The position numbers and the translations under genes are program-made. Under the pieces are notes generated by a model. It made no database searches, was not told the DNA's origin, and saw nothing but the letters and a program-made list of their open reading frames with translations. Below, piece by piece: positions 36,131-47,500 of a stretch of 64,000 nucleotides of DNA (positions within the stretch are counted from its first letter, which is position 1; the number at the start of each line of letters is the position of its first letter). The stretch is from Rhytidiadelphus loreus (Eukaryota > Streptophyta > Bryopsida > Hypnales > Hylocomiaceae): positions 39,121,025-39,185,024 of the forward strand of contig OX344763.1 of assembly GCA_947034895.1 (NCBI GenBank), given 5' to 3'.

Positions 36131-36383
36131 CACTACAACAAAAGCAGTGTTTTATATCTGCAAAATATGACTGCAGTGAGTCATAAAATCAAAAAATATT
36201 ACTCACGCAGAAATCATTGTAGATGACTCAAAATATGACTGACTGCAGTCGTTTAGAAGCAATCGCTTCAAACATCAGTCATATTGGTAGTCATATAAGT
36301 TGAGGGGTATAAATAGCCATAATTAGCCATAGTATGCCAACAAGGCATATATTTTGACTATCTTTGTCTTTTTCTTGAGCTGC

Positions 36384-36830
36384 CCGGATAAATGAAAAAA
36401 TCCTACGTGGAATATGACTACGTTGAGTCATATTTTTTTATGATGTGGAATATGACTGAGGTGATTCATATTTTTTGTTACTATGGAATATGACTGCGTT
36501 GAGTCATATTTTTTGATGACATGGAATATGACTGCAGTGATTCATATTTTTTGTTGATGTGGAATATGATTGCGATGATTCATATTTTTTGTTGATGTGG
36601 AATATGATTGCGGTGAGTCATATTTTTTGTTGATGTGGAATATGACTACGGTGAATTATATTTTTTGTTGATGTAGAATATGACTGCAGTGAGTCATATT
36701 TTTTATTGATGTAGAGTATGACTCAAGTGAGTCATATTTGTAGCTAATATTAGAATATGACTCTCTTGAGTTATATTTTTGAACGATGTGGAATATGACT
36801 CTCATGAGTCATATTTTCGGTTGGCATGGT
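36384..36830. repeat. Subterminal 38-46 bp repeats with GTGGAATATGACT...AGTCATATTTTT
   Basis: About ten tandem units of the form GATGTGGAATATGACTGCGG then TGAGTCATATTTTTTGTT. Each unit is itself a small inverted repeat (ATATGACT and AGTCATAT), so each could form a cruciform or bind a dimer. Confidence 0.85.
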
Positions 36831-37439
36831 AGTTCACGTGGATGTCATTGGTAATTTTATGATTGATTGCAATCATGTTTTGGAAAGCATATTCATATTT
36901 TGGTGTACATAACTATGAGCATTATATGACTATAGGTAGTCATATTTGGGCTAATATATATTATGAAATATAACTCAAGCAAGTGATATTCCAGATGATT
37001 AACAATCATATTTTTTAGATTTGTGTGTGCTATTTGTGATTGAGGTGATTGAGGTTCAAAATAGCTTCAATTACAAACTACAATCATGTTTTCCATACAT
37101 TTTAAATGGATTTGACACATTGCAATCATACATTAAAATGATTTAACAATTGAATAAAAGATTTCATGTAGTTAAAAACAAATACATATGATTTTAAAGA
37201 TATACAAGAAACAATTATATTGGAGAGGGAATATATAAAAAGGATTGTGACTCCTTTCAATGACATTTATAATTTATTAGTCACAATACAAAATATGTAT
37301 ATCACAATGAATTACTTACACAAGTCAATAGAGACTATATTTCTTACAATAATATGAAGTGAGTTGCAAGTAGCCTCCAACAACTTTGTTCCAGTTTTGT
37401 TACCTGCATATACAATTAAAGAAATAGGAGGTTAATTTT

Positions 37440-38110
37440 TAATGAATATACAACAAAGCTCAATCTTCAAAAGTTTATAACAATAGAAAATATGTAATAC
37501 AAATTTAGGGTAAGAAGAAAAACAATGGTAATGCAAGGAACAAGAAGAAAAAAGGCAACAAGTGCTAAAAGATAACAATAAATACAAATTAAGATGCACA
37601 AAAAACAATAAGGAGCAACTATTAAGAGGTAACAAGAAACAACAAAAAAGAGTTAAGATGCAACAAAAAGAAACAAGAAACAAAAAGAGAGAACAAAAAG
37701 TAAGAAATAAGAAATAAGAAGAACAAAAAATTAAGATGCAAGAAGAAAAAACAAGAAGCAAGAGTGAAGATGCAACAAAAGACAACAACTAAGAAGCAAG
37801 AGTGAATTCAAGATGCAACAAAACACAACAACTAAGAAACAAGAGTGAACTCAAGATGCAACAAAACACAACAATTAAGAAACAAGAGTGAACTCAAAAT
37901 GCAACAAAACACAACAACTAAAAAACAAGAGTGAACTCAAAGTACAACAAAATACAATTAAGAAGCAAGAGTAAAGATACAACAAAACACAACAACTAAG
38001 AAGCAAGAGTGAAAATGCAACAAAAATAACAACTAAAAAGCAAGAATAAAGATGTAACAAAAAACAACTTAGAAATAACAAAGAAGAAGCAACAATAAGT
38101 AAGAACTAAA
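37440..38110. repeat. A/C/G-rich, T-poor tandem repeat inside the CACTA element
   Basis: Variants of GATGCAACAAAACACAACAA and CTAAGAAGCAAGAGTGAA repeat with a period near 45 bp. The + strand has very little T, so long Ser/Leu/Cys/Phe-rich frames appear on the - strand; these are not genes. Confidence 0.75.
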
Positions 38111-38562
38111 AGACAACAAAAGGTAAGGAAGAAGAGTAAAAAGAAGTAGTGCCTAGGGTTTCAAAACCCTAAAAAGTGGTGGCTAGGGTTTCAAAACCCT
38201 TAAAAAGTGGTGATTAGGTTTCAAAATTTTAAACAATGGCTTGTCTATATTTTTTTTAATTGTCCATGTTTTTCTTAGATTGCCCAAAAACAAAAAAAAT
38301 GTTACTACCATGAAAATATGACTAATAATATAACTCAATGTTCTCAAACGAGTCCCCTACTGTTCCCTATGAAATACTTTGGTGTTCCCAACGGACGTAT
38401 AATATACGCCCATGAAGTACAAGGCCCAAAAACGACTGGTAGTCATATTTTGCAGTCATATTTCTCCCCAAGGTATTGACCTCCAAGAATATGACTGCGA
38501 ATATTCGCCAATCTTCCTCAGTTATATTTTTGCAGTCATAAAACATTGCCGTTGTTGTAGTG

Positions 38563-39441
38563 ACATTTGATTCGTGAATCAATTAGTCCCTTTTGATACT
38601 AAGAATACAAACTCATCTAGGAACTTCAACCTTCTTGGTATTAATCCTTCCAGCAGTAGATCAAAGAAGAGGACTCCCAAGGATTCTGTCTATGGTAGAT
38701 CCAAAAGAATTCATTTTCATCTCCAAAAGTTCCAACTTTGATTGAACACAAACGCCTTTTTCAAGGTTGTTCTTTCTTGCAGTAGGGTCTAAGCCAATTG
38801 ACATCCATCCCCTAAAGTCCCAACATCAATTGAGCATCAACGCCCTTTGTGAGGTCGATCCTTCTCGTACTACAAAACAAAAGAGGTCTCTTGGTTCTTT
38901 CATGCCTTTATCCTCTAAAAGTCTAAGAAAATTTGGAAAATATACAAATGTATTATAAAACATAAGTTCTATAAATATTTGGAAGTTTTCAACAAATAAG
39001 ATAAGTTGAAGTACGAAAAGTAGAAAGTATTCATATGGTCAAAATCGTAAAACTATTTTTTAGATTTAACTTCAAAAATTTACCAAAATACACTTTTTAT
39101 CTATAGCATTTGAATTTTTTTATTGGTCAAAATTGTGTTTTCTATTGATTTTCTTAAAATGCATAAAATTTAGTAACAAGAACATCAACACTTTTTCCAA
39201 ATAGTAAATTTTCCAATACTAGGTAAATTCTAAACACTTTGTGTTATATCCCTTATAATTTTGTTTGACTATAGCGATCTTAGTTTTGAATATAAAAATT
39301 GAAAGACAACCCAATCTAGTTTGCACCAAAAAGAGGGGGGATCTACCCAAAAAATTTGCTTAAAGTTGAGTAGCAACCATTAGAAGACCTAATTTTGGAT
39401 TCACCAAAAAAAATCCTTCTTTAGAAATTTCAAATATTTTC
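38563..39441. other. Intergenic, nothing recognised
   Basis: AT-rich, no gene, no clear repeat. Confidence 0.5.
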
Positions 39442-39445
39442 TTAA

Positions 39446-40084
39446 TCTCTAAATGCCCAAGGCATGTTTTCAACTTCTTGGAATTTGCTTTAAATTGAAC
39501 AACATGCCAACATTTTGATAAGTTGTATCATTTTTTATTTAATTGTAACCGTACAAATTCAATCTAGACATGTTAGAGATCTCATAGGGAAAAATATATA
39601 TATCACTTATGGAGTGAAAGATTATAATGCTTCACGATGAGGGTGTTAAAACTACAAAAGTGATGTGAAGTCTTTCAATCCTCTTTTCACAGTCAAATCT
39701 AAAAAGTTGGTGACCAAAAATATATGAGGTTAAAGGGCCTAACATTTATAACCCCAATCAATTTATGGCTTCTCAAAATCTACTCTATAATTTTTTTTAA
39801 TGAATTTTGAATGTGATTTTTTCTTCAAGATCTAGTGTATTTGAGTCTCATTTCCAAGAGCTCTCAACACTACTGGAAGTCAAGATTGTAATGGGTACCC
39901 TTGCACAAAATCTTGAATAGAAAAATCACTAGCATTTATTTTCAAGGTCCGATTTTTTATGCTAAAACTAGACTTCAAGAAGAATTATTTTTAAATAGAA
40001 ATTACTAAAATAGAAACTTGATTAGGTTTATTTAACTTCAAAATTTTGCAAACACTAGATTTTCGTGCCTCGGGCATTTAGGGG
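39446..40084. mobile_element. TTAA-flanked element, subfamily 2, 639 bp
   Basis: TTAA at 39442-39445 and 40085-40088. Ends TCTCTAAATGCCCAAGGCAT and, inverted, CCCCTAAATGCCCGAGGCAC give a 21-bp TIR with three mismatches. Same target and similar ends as the other TTAA elements but a different body. No coding capacity. Confidence 0.7.
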
Positions 40085-40088
40085 TTAA

Positions 40089-41612
40089 ATAAAGTTCTTG
40101 TTGTCTAGAGTTTCTTAATTTACTAATTTGGCTTGAAATAGTGCCTACAAGATTTTTTAGAAATAAATGATTGTTTAGACCTTGAAAGTGTCCAATGTGG
40201 GAAATACAAATATTCACTACTAACTCAAGAGTTGTCTTCCAATCTAAACTTTTTTGAAGGTTATAGTTTTTACCAATTCCTTCCTTTTCTATTAGTTTTG
40301 ATCTTTGCAATATATACAAGGCATTGAAAAAGAGCAAACTTTTTTGATAAAAGGTTGTCTTGGAACAAAAAATGCAATTGTAGCCTTGGCATTCATACAA
40401 CTACACCATGGACTAAAATGTTTGTGTATCAATTATATATGTATTAGCTAGTTTCAATGCAATATGTGTTAGCTTTAACACAAGTTTTGCATAGAATATT
40501 TTAGTTTATGCTAGAGCTATTCCACTTTTAAATTTGTATCAACCTTCACTGACACCTAATGTCTATTAGATTCTATAGCAAATCTGTAGAGATGGTCATG
40601 GAGCTTGTTGTCAAGAAGTGTCCAAAACTCCTAACTTTAACAATTTTAAGACTTTTGCCAAATGTTATTATTAAAACAAACTAAGAATTCTTGATGTTGT
40701 TGGATTTTGGTCTAAAGAGACATGGTATACTCTTGATAGAGAGGCTTAGGTTGCACTTAAGGCAAAAAAATTATATGTATAGTTTGTTTTGTATGAAGGA
40801 TTATATTTGCACTATTTTGCATATGCACAAACAAGGGGTCAATTGATTGTATTATGCCCAGTATTATGACTCTAAAGATGGAAAAATTATACTTTGCCTA
40901 CATAGAGGACAATATCTTAAACAAATTTTGCCTATTCAAGATGTTTGACAAAGGTAATGAAGAAATATTGATTTAATAGATAGAAGAGGCATATACAACT
41001 AGAAATAGACCTACAAAACTCATGAATCATATTAAACCACTTTTAGCAAGTTAAGGATTGTTCAACAATGCATGCATGAAAAGTATGATGTAGAAGTGTA
41101 GAAGTGAATTCATGGAAATGTAGCATTATCTTTGTTGGTAATAAAATCACTTGAGTTTAGAAGACTCCCTTAAGGTAGTGTATGGGAAAAAAATGATTGA
41201 AATTATGAATTTCAAAGATCCCAAATCAGACTAAAAATAGTGACTTGGATGAATGTACATGGATGACATTTATTGGTTATTAACAATATTTTGGAGTGTA
41301 AAATGTTGGGTTGAAATATAATTACTTTACAATGAAATTTTAGTATGATACATTGTAATATAAGAGCCACTTCTAAACGACACTTAGTGCTAATATGTTG
41401 ATTTTAACACTCTCAAGGCCCCTTTTAAATCAATTCTATTTTTAGAATTTAATTTTTTAAATATTAATTAGATTTATTTTTTAAAATATTTTTGAGAGAG
41501 ACTTGTTCATTGTTCAACACTCCTTGCTCACATTCTAGTGTTGTTACTACTTTTATAAAGTAGCCTTTAGTGCATTGCAAATTATTTTGAATCTACATAT
41601 GAAATTTTTCTC
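40089..41612. other. Intergenic, nothing recognised
   Basis: AT-rich DNA without a supported gene. The frame at 40038-40400 on the - strand overlaps the TTAA element end and has no coding character. Confidence 0.5.
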
Positions 41613-41616
41613 TTAA

Positions 41617-42028
41617 CTCCTTAAGGACCAGATATTCAAATTTTGAACTAAAGGGATGAATGCAAATAACTTTTCAATTTAAAAAATGATTCTTCAAAAT
41701 CAACTTGAAAAAAAAATTAAAATTAAAATCTTTAAAAATAACTATGATTGGAATGTAACATTTGAACCCAAAAGGGAAAAAAAAATCTCAAAAAAATCAC
41801 ATATATTCAATTTTAAATCAATTTTAGAAGGAATGTTCAATTTTTGACTCTAAATTTGATTGAAAAATATTGGTTGGTATGATAGTTGATCTAATTGTAT
41901 GCATATGATTTATGGATCATATTTTACAACTATTGTTTCAAAGCCATCATTCAATTATTATTATAAATTTTATTATATAATAAATCTTTACAATTTTGGA
42001 AATTTGGACTACCCTTGGTCTTAAAGAA
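41617..42028. mobile_element. TTAA-flanked element, short, 412 bp
   Basis: TTAA at 41613-41616 and 42029-42032. Ends CTCCTTAAGGACCA and, inverted, TTCTTTAAGACCAAGG. A diverged relative of its right two-thirds lies at about 42640-43020 (shared GTAGATC...ATATG...GGATTTG and TTTGGAC...GGTCTTTAAG phrases), where the end TTAA is mutated. Confidence 0.55.
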
Positions 42029-42639
42029 TTAATCCCAATATAGACCAAAGTGTCCATTTCTACACCATATTTGTCAAGTAGAAGAAATCTTAGAGTTTCT
42101 TTGAAGAAGACATAAATGTCCCTAGAAAGTGGTTGAGCATCTCTATACAACAATTGGCCCCTTCGACTTCAAGAATTTGTTTTTAACCTTTTAGAAAATT
42201 CCAAAAGAAATTGGATTAAATCATTGTTCTCTAGGCATGTCTTAAACACAACCAAAGATAGCTTTGTATATTGGAAAACTTCAGAATTTGTAAGCATAGA
42301 TTGAGAGACCTCAATTCATGAAATTTAAAAACTCATATTCTTTAATCTTCAAACAAACTATACTTAGAATCCCTTTAATATATGCTACAACATTTTCAAA
42401 TTCATTGAATGTTTTTGTATTTGTTAAAAACTTACATTTCTTTCTATCTTTAGTACACAATTTAAAATCTAACACCTTGAAGACTAGACTTTCTAATTTT
42501 GAACAACAGATGAATGCAAACATGTTCCATATACACATATCCACTATCCATCTAATTTCACAATTGAGCTTAAAAAACTTTGGTTTTATCTTTTATGTGA
42601 GTTTTTCTTATTGTTTGTACAATTTTAATTTCTAAACAT

Positions 42640-43035
42640 TCTTTTTGCAAATATTCTACAATTCAAAGGATACAAATATGTTTCATATCAAAAAATAACC
42701 TTCTCAAAATGACTTGAACAAACTAATAAAGTAAAAATATCATAAAAAAAAACATTATTGGCACTTAAGATTTTGAACTCAAAAGAAACAATTCTTTTGA
42801 AAATTACAAATATTCAATGTACAATTAATTTTAGAAGGAGTTTTCAAATTCCTAATTTAAAATTCATTGATAAATATTGGTTTGTGCAATAGTAGATCCA
42901 ACCATATGGATTTGATCTATGCATTATATTTTTCGGTTTTTGTTTGAATGTCAATATTAAAGTGTCTTCCTAACATAAATTTTATAAATTTGGACGATAT
43001 GGACTATTGCTTGGTCTTTAAGGGGTAAAGCCACC
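42640..43035. repeat. Diverged copy of the 41617-42028 element
   Basis: Resembles 41650-42028 in order of phrases (CTCAAAATGACTTGAA; AACTCAAAAGAAACAATTC; GGTCTTTAAGGGGTAAAG at the end). The left end is not visible. The rest of 42033-44008 is AT-rich with no gene. Confidence 0.4.
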
Positions 43036-44012
43036 ATTTCTGCATTTTTGGCAACTCATTTTGCAAGTCATTTTGACAATTAAGATCAACTTCAATCATT
43101 AGAATCTTAAGATTTCATCATAAATAAATCATGGTGAAATTTTGTGAGGTCAAACACAATTAAATCCTCTTTAGAATCCTATAATTATTTTATTGAATTG
43201 CAATTCAATGACAAAGATTTATCTTATATTTTTATTACATGAATCTATATATTGTCTATCAAAATGAAAATTTTCTTTCTATTATCTATTAGTTTGATAA
43301 AAATACTTGTTATTATTATAATTATAATATAAAAAATTAAAATTCATTTCTTAATTATAACAAAAATCTCCAATTTATTTGAGATTTCTTCACTATGTAC
43401 AAATAGCCACGAAGAATAGTGTGGGAGTTTTACAAATAATTATTTTAGTTTTTACATTCAACACATCGTTGTTGAATGACCTTCAAATCAAATACCTACT
43501 ATCGATATCAAGCTAATTTTAGCATTTACATGGGTTTTGATAAAAGCATTCAGATGTGGAAAGACATTTTTCTATAAATGTTGGATATTTTAGAATTTTT
43601 GGTAGAAAAATCAAATTATTGTGTTTTATTAATGTGCAAAGTGTACATTAAATTTTATATAAATTTTATTATATAATATAGGATTTTGACTAAAGATGAC
43701 AATTAATATGAAAAACAATATTAAATTATTTAAAAATTTAAATTATTTTTAATGTAGAAAATACAAGTAAAAACACACAATTTGGAATAGTTTAGATCCT
43801 AACACATTAAACTTGCAATTTCAGTACTTAATTGAGTTTTTGTTTTTTTCAAAATTTTAAAATGGGCTAGAAACAAAATTTGCCAAACTTAATTTTTCTT
43901 AGTTTTAATTGAAGACCAAAAATGGATAAGGTAACTGTACTTAATTTTGTTAGCCCCTACTAACAAAATGGGCAAGTGGACTTGTGATGAAGTGTTAACA
44001 ACAAGACCTTAA

Positions 44013-44790
44013 TCCCTAGAGTCCCATTGTCTCCTTAGGGGACAAAATGGATTTTGCGTAGGCTCCTATCTTCTCAATTTTTGTCATGATTTTTTGAAAC
44101 TTTTTTTGAAGATAGGGAAACATGTAAGCTTTGGGGAAATATAATTTTCATTTCAATTGGTGTCTAAGAGCAAAATTAAGGCCACCCTAAGACCAAAACA
44201 TGGTTTATAGGGAAGTACAAAAGAAATCACAAAAATTCAAAATAAAATTTTCAAAATTTTGATTCACATAGAAATTATTTTTGTCTATATGGAAAGATTT
44301 GATTCATTATACTTCGACTAGTGATGAAAAACATATGGACAATCTTGTTTTTTGAGCAATCTAAACATCTTCTTGAAAAAATAACCTATAGTATTCATTT
44401 TTTAACCCAATTTTCATGATTTAAATAAAAAAAGTTCAACAAGGTTTAGTTTGCTTGCTAGAATAATCTCACCGTTGAGATTATTGTGTTTCAATTCCAT
44501 TTTAGACCTATTATCAATTTAATTTTTCCTTCAATTTCATATTCACTTCTATTTAATAATTTTTTAAAGAATGAAAATCAAGCATGTATTTTTTGAATTT
44601 TTTTTCCTAAACTTTCAACTCAATTCTTCAAGATAATTTTTTTTCAATTCAATATTGGGAGTGGAAAAATTTTAAGCTAAGAGGATTCAAAGCTTTAAAA
44701 TCTAAGCATGCAAAGTGCAAAAAAACAGTTTTCTTTACTTCAAATACAAAGATCTTGCAATCTTGATACTTATGAAACTCATTTATCAAC
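44013..44790 (-). mobile_element. TTAA-family element, right end decayed
   Basis: TTAA at 44009-44012, then TCCCTAGAGTCCCATTGTCT; body like the copy at 60169 (GGTGTCTAAGAGCAAAATT, GATTTGATTCATTATACTT, GGACAATCTTGTTTTT). After about 44760 the match is lost and no terminal TTAA is seen. Confidence 0.6.
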
Positions 44791-44948
44791 CAATACAAAA
44801 TAAGCCCTAATTGTGCACTATCGATGACTATCTAAAGTAGAAAACATCCATTCCTATTCATTTAAGCTTGGTGTGTATAGATGGAGTCAAAATCACAATT
44901 AGGTGTTATTTTTACCTTGTAAATAAATAAAAATCACTAATATTCAAA

Positions 44949-44949
<1 letters not shown>

Positions 44950-44995
<46 letters not shown>
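44950..44995. repeat. (AAT)n microsatellite, about 15 units
   Basis: Uninterrupted AAT repeats. Confidence 0.95.
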
Positions 44996-44998
<3 letters not shown>

Positions 44999-45737
44999 GG
45001 AGAATATTTTGTATTTATGGAAATTTTCAAAGTCAAGACTAGAAAAAACTTCAAACCATGATCATGTTTGAAGTTTCTTGAGAAAGACTCCAAACCATTC
45101 ACTAAAAGCTTGTTACTTTATAATCATAAAGTGCCATTCGTAAAGTAGAAGCCATCCAAAGTGAACAATTGGAGTTCATATTGGTGACACTTCAATAGAC
45201 ACCTATATGACACAAATGACTTGTGAGCAATATCAAGTAGTTTTACCTTATGCATATTAGGGGTAATCACACCTTCTCCAAGAATGAAAAATTGTGGAGT
45301 GAAAAGAGGAGTCAATGAGGAACCTTTTTCCATGAAGAAGGTGTACCTCCCCTTTTGCGTTGTGAGGAAAATGAGGAGAAGTTTTCACCCATGATTCACG
45401 ATCTATGCAATAATTTTTTTCAAAGCATTTTGTAATTTGGAGCATCAATTGTGTTGATGAGGCAATCTGTCGTGCGTCAATGCCAACACAATTTCCAAAG
45501 ATGCAATGGGGCCCCAGGAACCTACTGTGGATGAGTGGCAATCCCACTTCCACCTTAAACCACTCAAATTGCTCATTTTGTAGTTTCAAAGATTCATGTT
45601 TTGTTTCATGGTTTCAAAGATGCCATGACTGGGGTGAAAGTGGCACTCAACTTGGATGAATTGACATGTGATTAAGATGAAAAGTTCTAAAAAGAAATCT
45701 TCTTCACACCCATTCTTCACCTCCGGAGGAAAATAAT

Positions 45738-46372
45738 AGGGGTAGTCACACCTTCTTCACTGCACACCTATTCTTTGAAGAATAGGAACATGAATGGTAG
45801 CTTCCCGTTGGCAAAATATACTTTTGTTGTGAAAGCTTCTACACATTTGATTATTCTGCTCTGAAGCAAAAGAATGGGCACATAAAAGCATTCGTGAACG
45901 AAGTACATTCCCTTGAACTTTGTAGTTTCACCCCTCTACTACTGGTTTCACCATCCCTAATGTTGTTTAGCATGTTTGATTGGGTCCCTGAACCAAGCAA
46001 ACTTACCCCAATAAATCATTTTCTACAATTTCACATTCTCCATTGTCGACACACCAAATAGGGGTGTCACACCTTCTTCACTAACCTAGAATTGCTCCCC
46101 ATTAGCTCCCCTTTTCGCTCATGAATGCTTTTCTACAAAGGGAATATACTTCACTCACCATTAGAATTGCTCCCCATTTAGCTTCTCTTTTCACTCACCA
46201 ACTTTTCAGTATGTTGTAAAGTTTGTTTGGTGAAGAAGGTGTGACTAGGCACCTAATGTCCATTCTCCATCTTCAGATAATGAAACCTCCGCAAACCACA
46301 AAGAATCACATCACATCGCCATTCTGTGAAGATTGAGGATGCAGTGAAGAAGGTATGAGTGTGTGGCTACCC
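45738..46372. mobile_element. Possible TIR element, GGGGTAGTCACACC ends
   Basis: AGGGGTAGTCACACCTTCTT at 45737 is mirrored by a complementary segment ending near 46372 (GTGAAGAAGGTATGAGTGTG then GGCTACCCCT). A second pair is nested: GGGGTGTCACACCTTCTTC near 46062 and GTGAAGAAGGTGTGAC near 46227. A lone end lies near 45259. Boundaries and duplications are unclear. Confidence 0.4.
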
Positions 46373-46889
46373 CTGTGGACTCTATTCTACGCACACGGTT
46401 TCAAACTTTCTTACTCCTTCTTCAGTCTGCAAGTTGCATTGCACTCCTCCACCAACCGAAGGCGCATCCAATTTTTAGATGCAGGTCCTTTTTGGGTGAA
46501 ATATCTTCGATTGTTATTAGCCATTTCGATCTCAGTCCATTTCCCATTCAGCTATGAACCCTCCCCCACTACACTACAGTAGTTCTAGTTCTACTGCACT
46601 GCACTCACAGCTGCAATAAAAGAACGTAGAGTTGACAGCTAGAGTCCGAGAGCCTGCGCGCGCGAGCTTTTGTCGAAAAGTTTGGCACCCGGCGAGCGTT
46701 CCGCCATCACAGCAGGAGCATGGCCCTGTTGGCCAACAGTTCTGCAAGAGGAATCTAATAACAACATGCCTATTGTTGGAAATATTTAGGCTCTAGTGCG
46801 CGCAGTGAGTCTAGTCCACTCGCTTCCAAAGTCCCAAAGTTCCAAAGTTCCAAAGCTCCAAAGCCTGGTGAGTGGTGACAGTGGTGGTG

Positions 46890-47105
46890 ATGAGAGACAT
46901 AACTGCAAAAAGGGGCCGAAAACGAGAGAATGGACAACGAAAAAGAGGACACTTCCAATTCAATTTCCAAAGTGAGTGCTTCGAATCCGCCTCATCCTCT
47001 TTCGACGGATCCGATGCAGTGGCGATGCATTTAATAAGGAAGCGTCGAACTCAGGCAGAGCAGCATGACGAAGAATTCCTGGTGAACAAACCCGGCCAGG
47101 AACAG
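46890..47105 (+). CDS. Possible first exon, basic then acidic, unknown product
   Basis: A 72-codon open stretch in a GC-richer island (46600-47110), from ATG 46890 to a possible donor CAG|gtctgc at 47106. Composition: KRGRKRENGQRKRG, then FESASSSFDGSDAV, then IRKRRTQAEQHDEEFLV. No family recognised and no continuation found downstream. It may be a gene remnant or chance. Confidence 0.25.
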
Positions 47106-47223
47106 GTCTGCTAATACAAAGGAAAAAGGTCACTGACCACAATTACTTCTGATACTGACGAGGGATGCGGTTCCAAAGCTAAAGTGATATGAATCAATAA
47201 GTTATGAGGTTTCAACGACAGAT

Positions 47224-47500
47224 CTGGAACGTGGGTACCCTCAAAACCGTCACTTTTCGCTACTGTGCCTAGTTTCTATTATCAGAGAGGTCACATTTTC
47301 TTGTTGGCAAGTGAAAAGAGGTTTTAACGCACCAAAGAATGGGGCATTTGGATGCTGTATGCAAAAGTTACAAAGGGTCAAAGTTTTTTTTGGGGGGGGA
47401 GATGTTCTAAAATCGTTTCTTCAACATAGGTACATATTGATTTTGGAGACGTACACAAAGTGATGATGGAAGGTTTAGGTAGGGTGCGATTTTGGGTGCA
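47224..47500 (+). repeat. Inverted partner of 62960-63290
   Basis: GTGGGTACCCTCAAAACCGTCACTTTTCGCT... matches the reverse complement of 63160-63290 and continues (TTCTTGTTGGCAAGTGAAA, GCAAAAGTTAC, CGATTTTGGGTGCATCCAC) toward 62980. Identity is clearly high over several blocks but interrupted. Confidence 0.65.

Larger units (their letters stand above)
36131..38562. mobile_element. Non-autonomous CACTA element, 2.43 kb
   Basis: Ends CACTACAACAAAAGCAGTGT and, inverted, CACTACAACAACGGCAATGT, which fit En/Spm (CACTA) termini. Both subterminal regions are rich in ATATGACTGC and GAGTCATATT motifs, as expected for transposase-binding repeats. The flanking 3-mers (CAA and ACA) differ, so no clean duplication is seen. 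No transposase frame; the interior is an A/C-rich repeat. Confidence 0.75.

Noticed and set aside
37432..38081. Leu/Ser/Cys/Phe-rich - strand frames resembling membrane proteins
   Set aside because: Caused by the T-poor tandem repeat inside the CACTA element.
45124..45589. Two overlapping - strand frames near 45.1-45.6 kb
   Set aside because: No domain, no plausible splice sites, and they overlap repeat ends.
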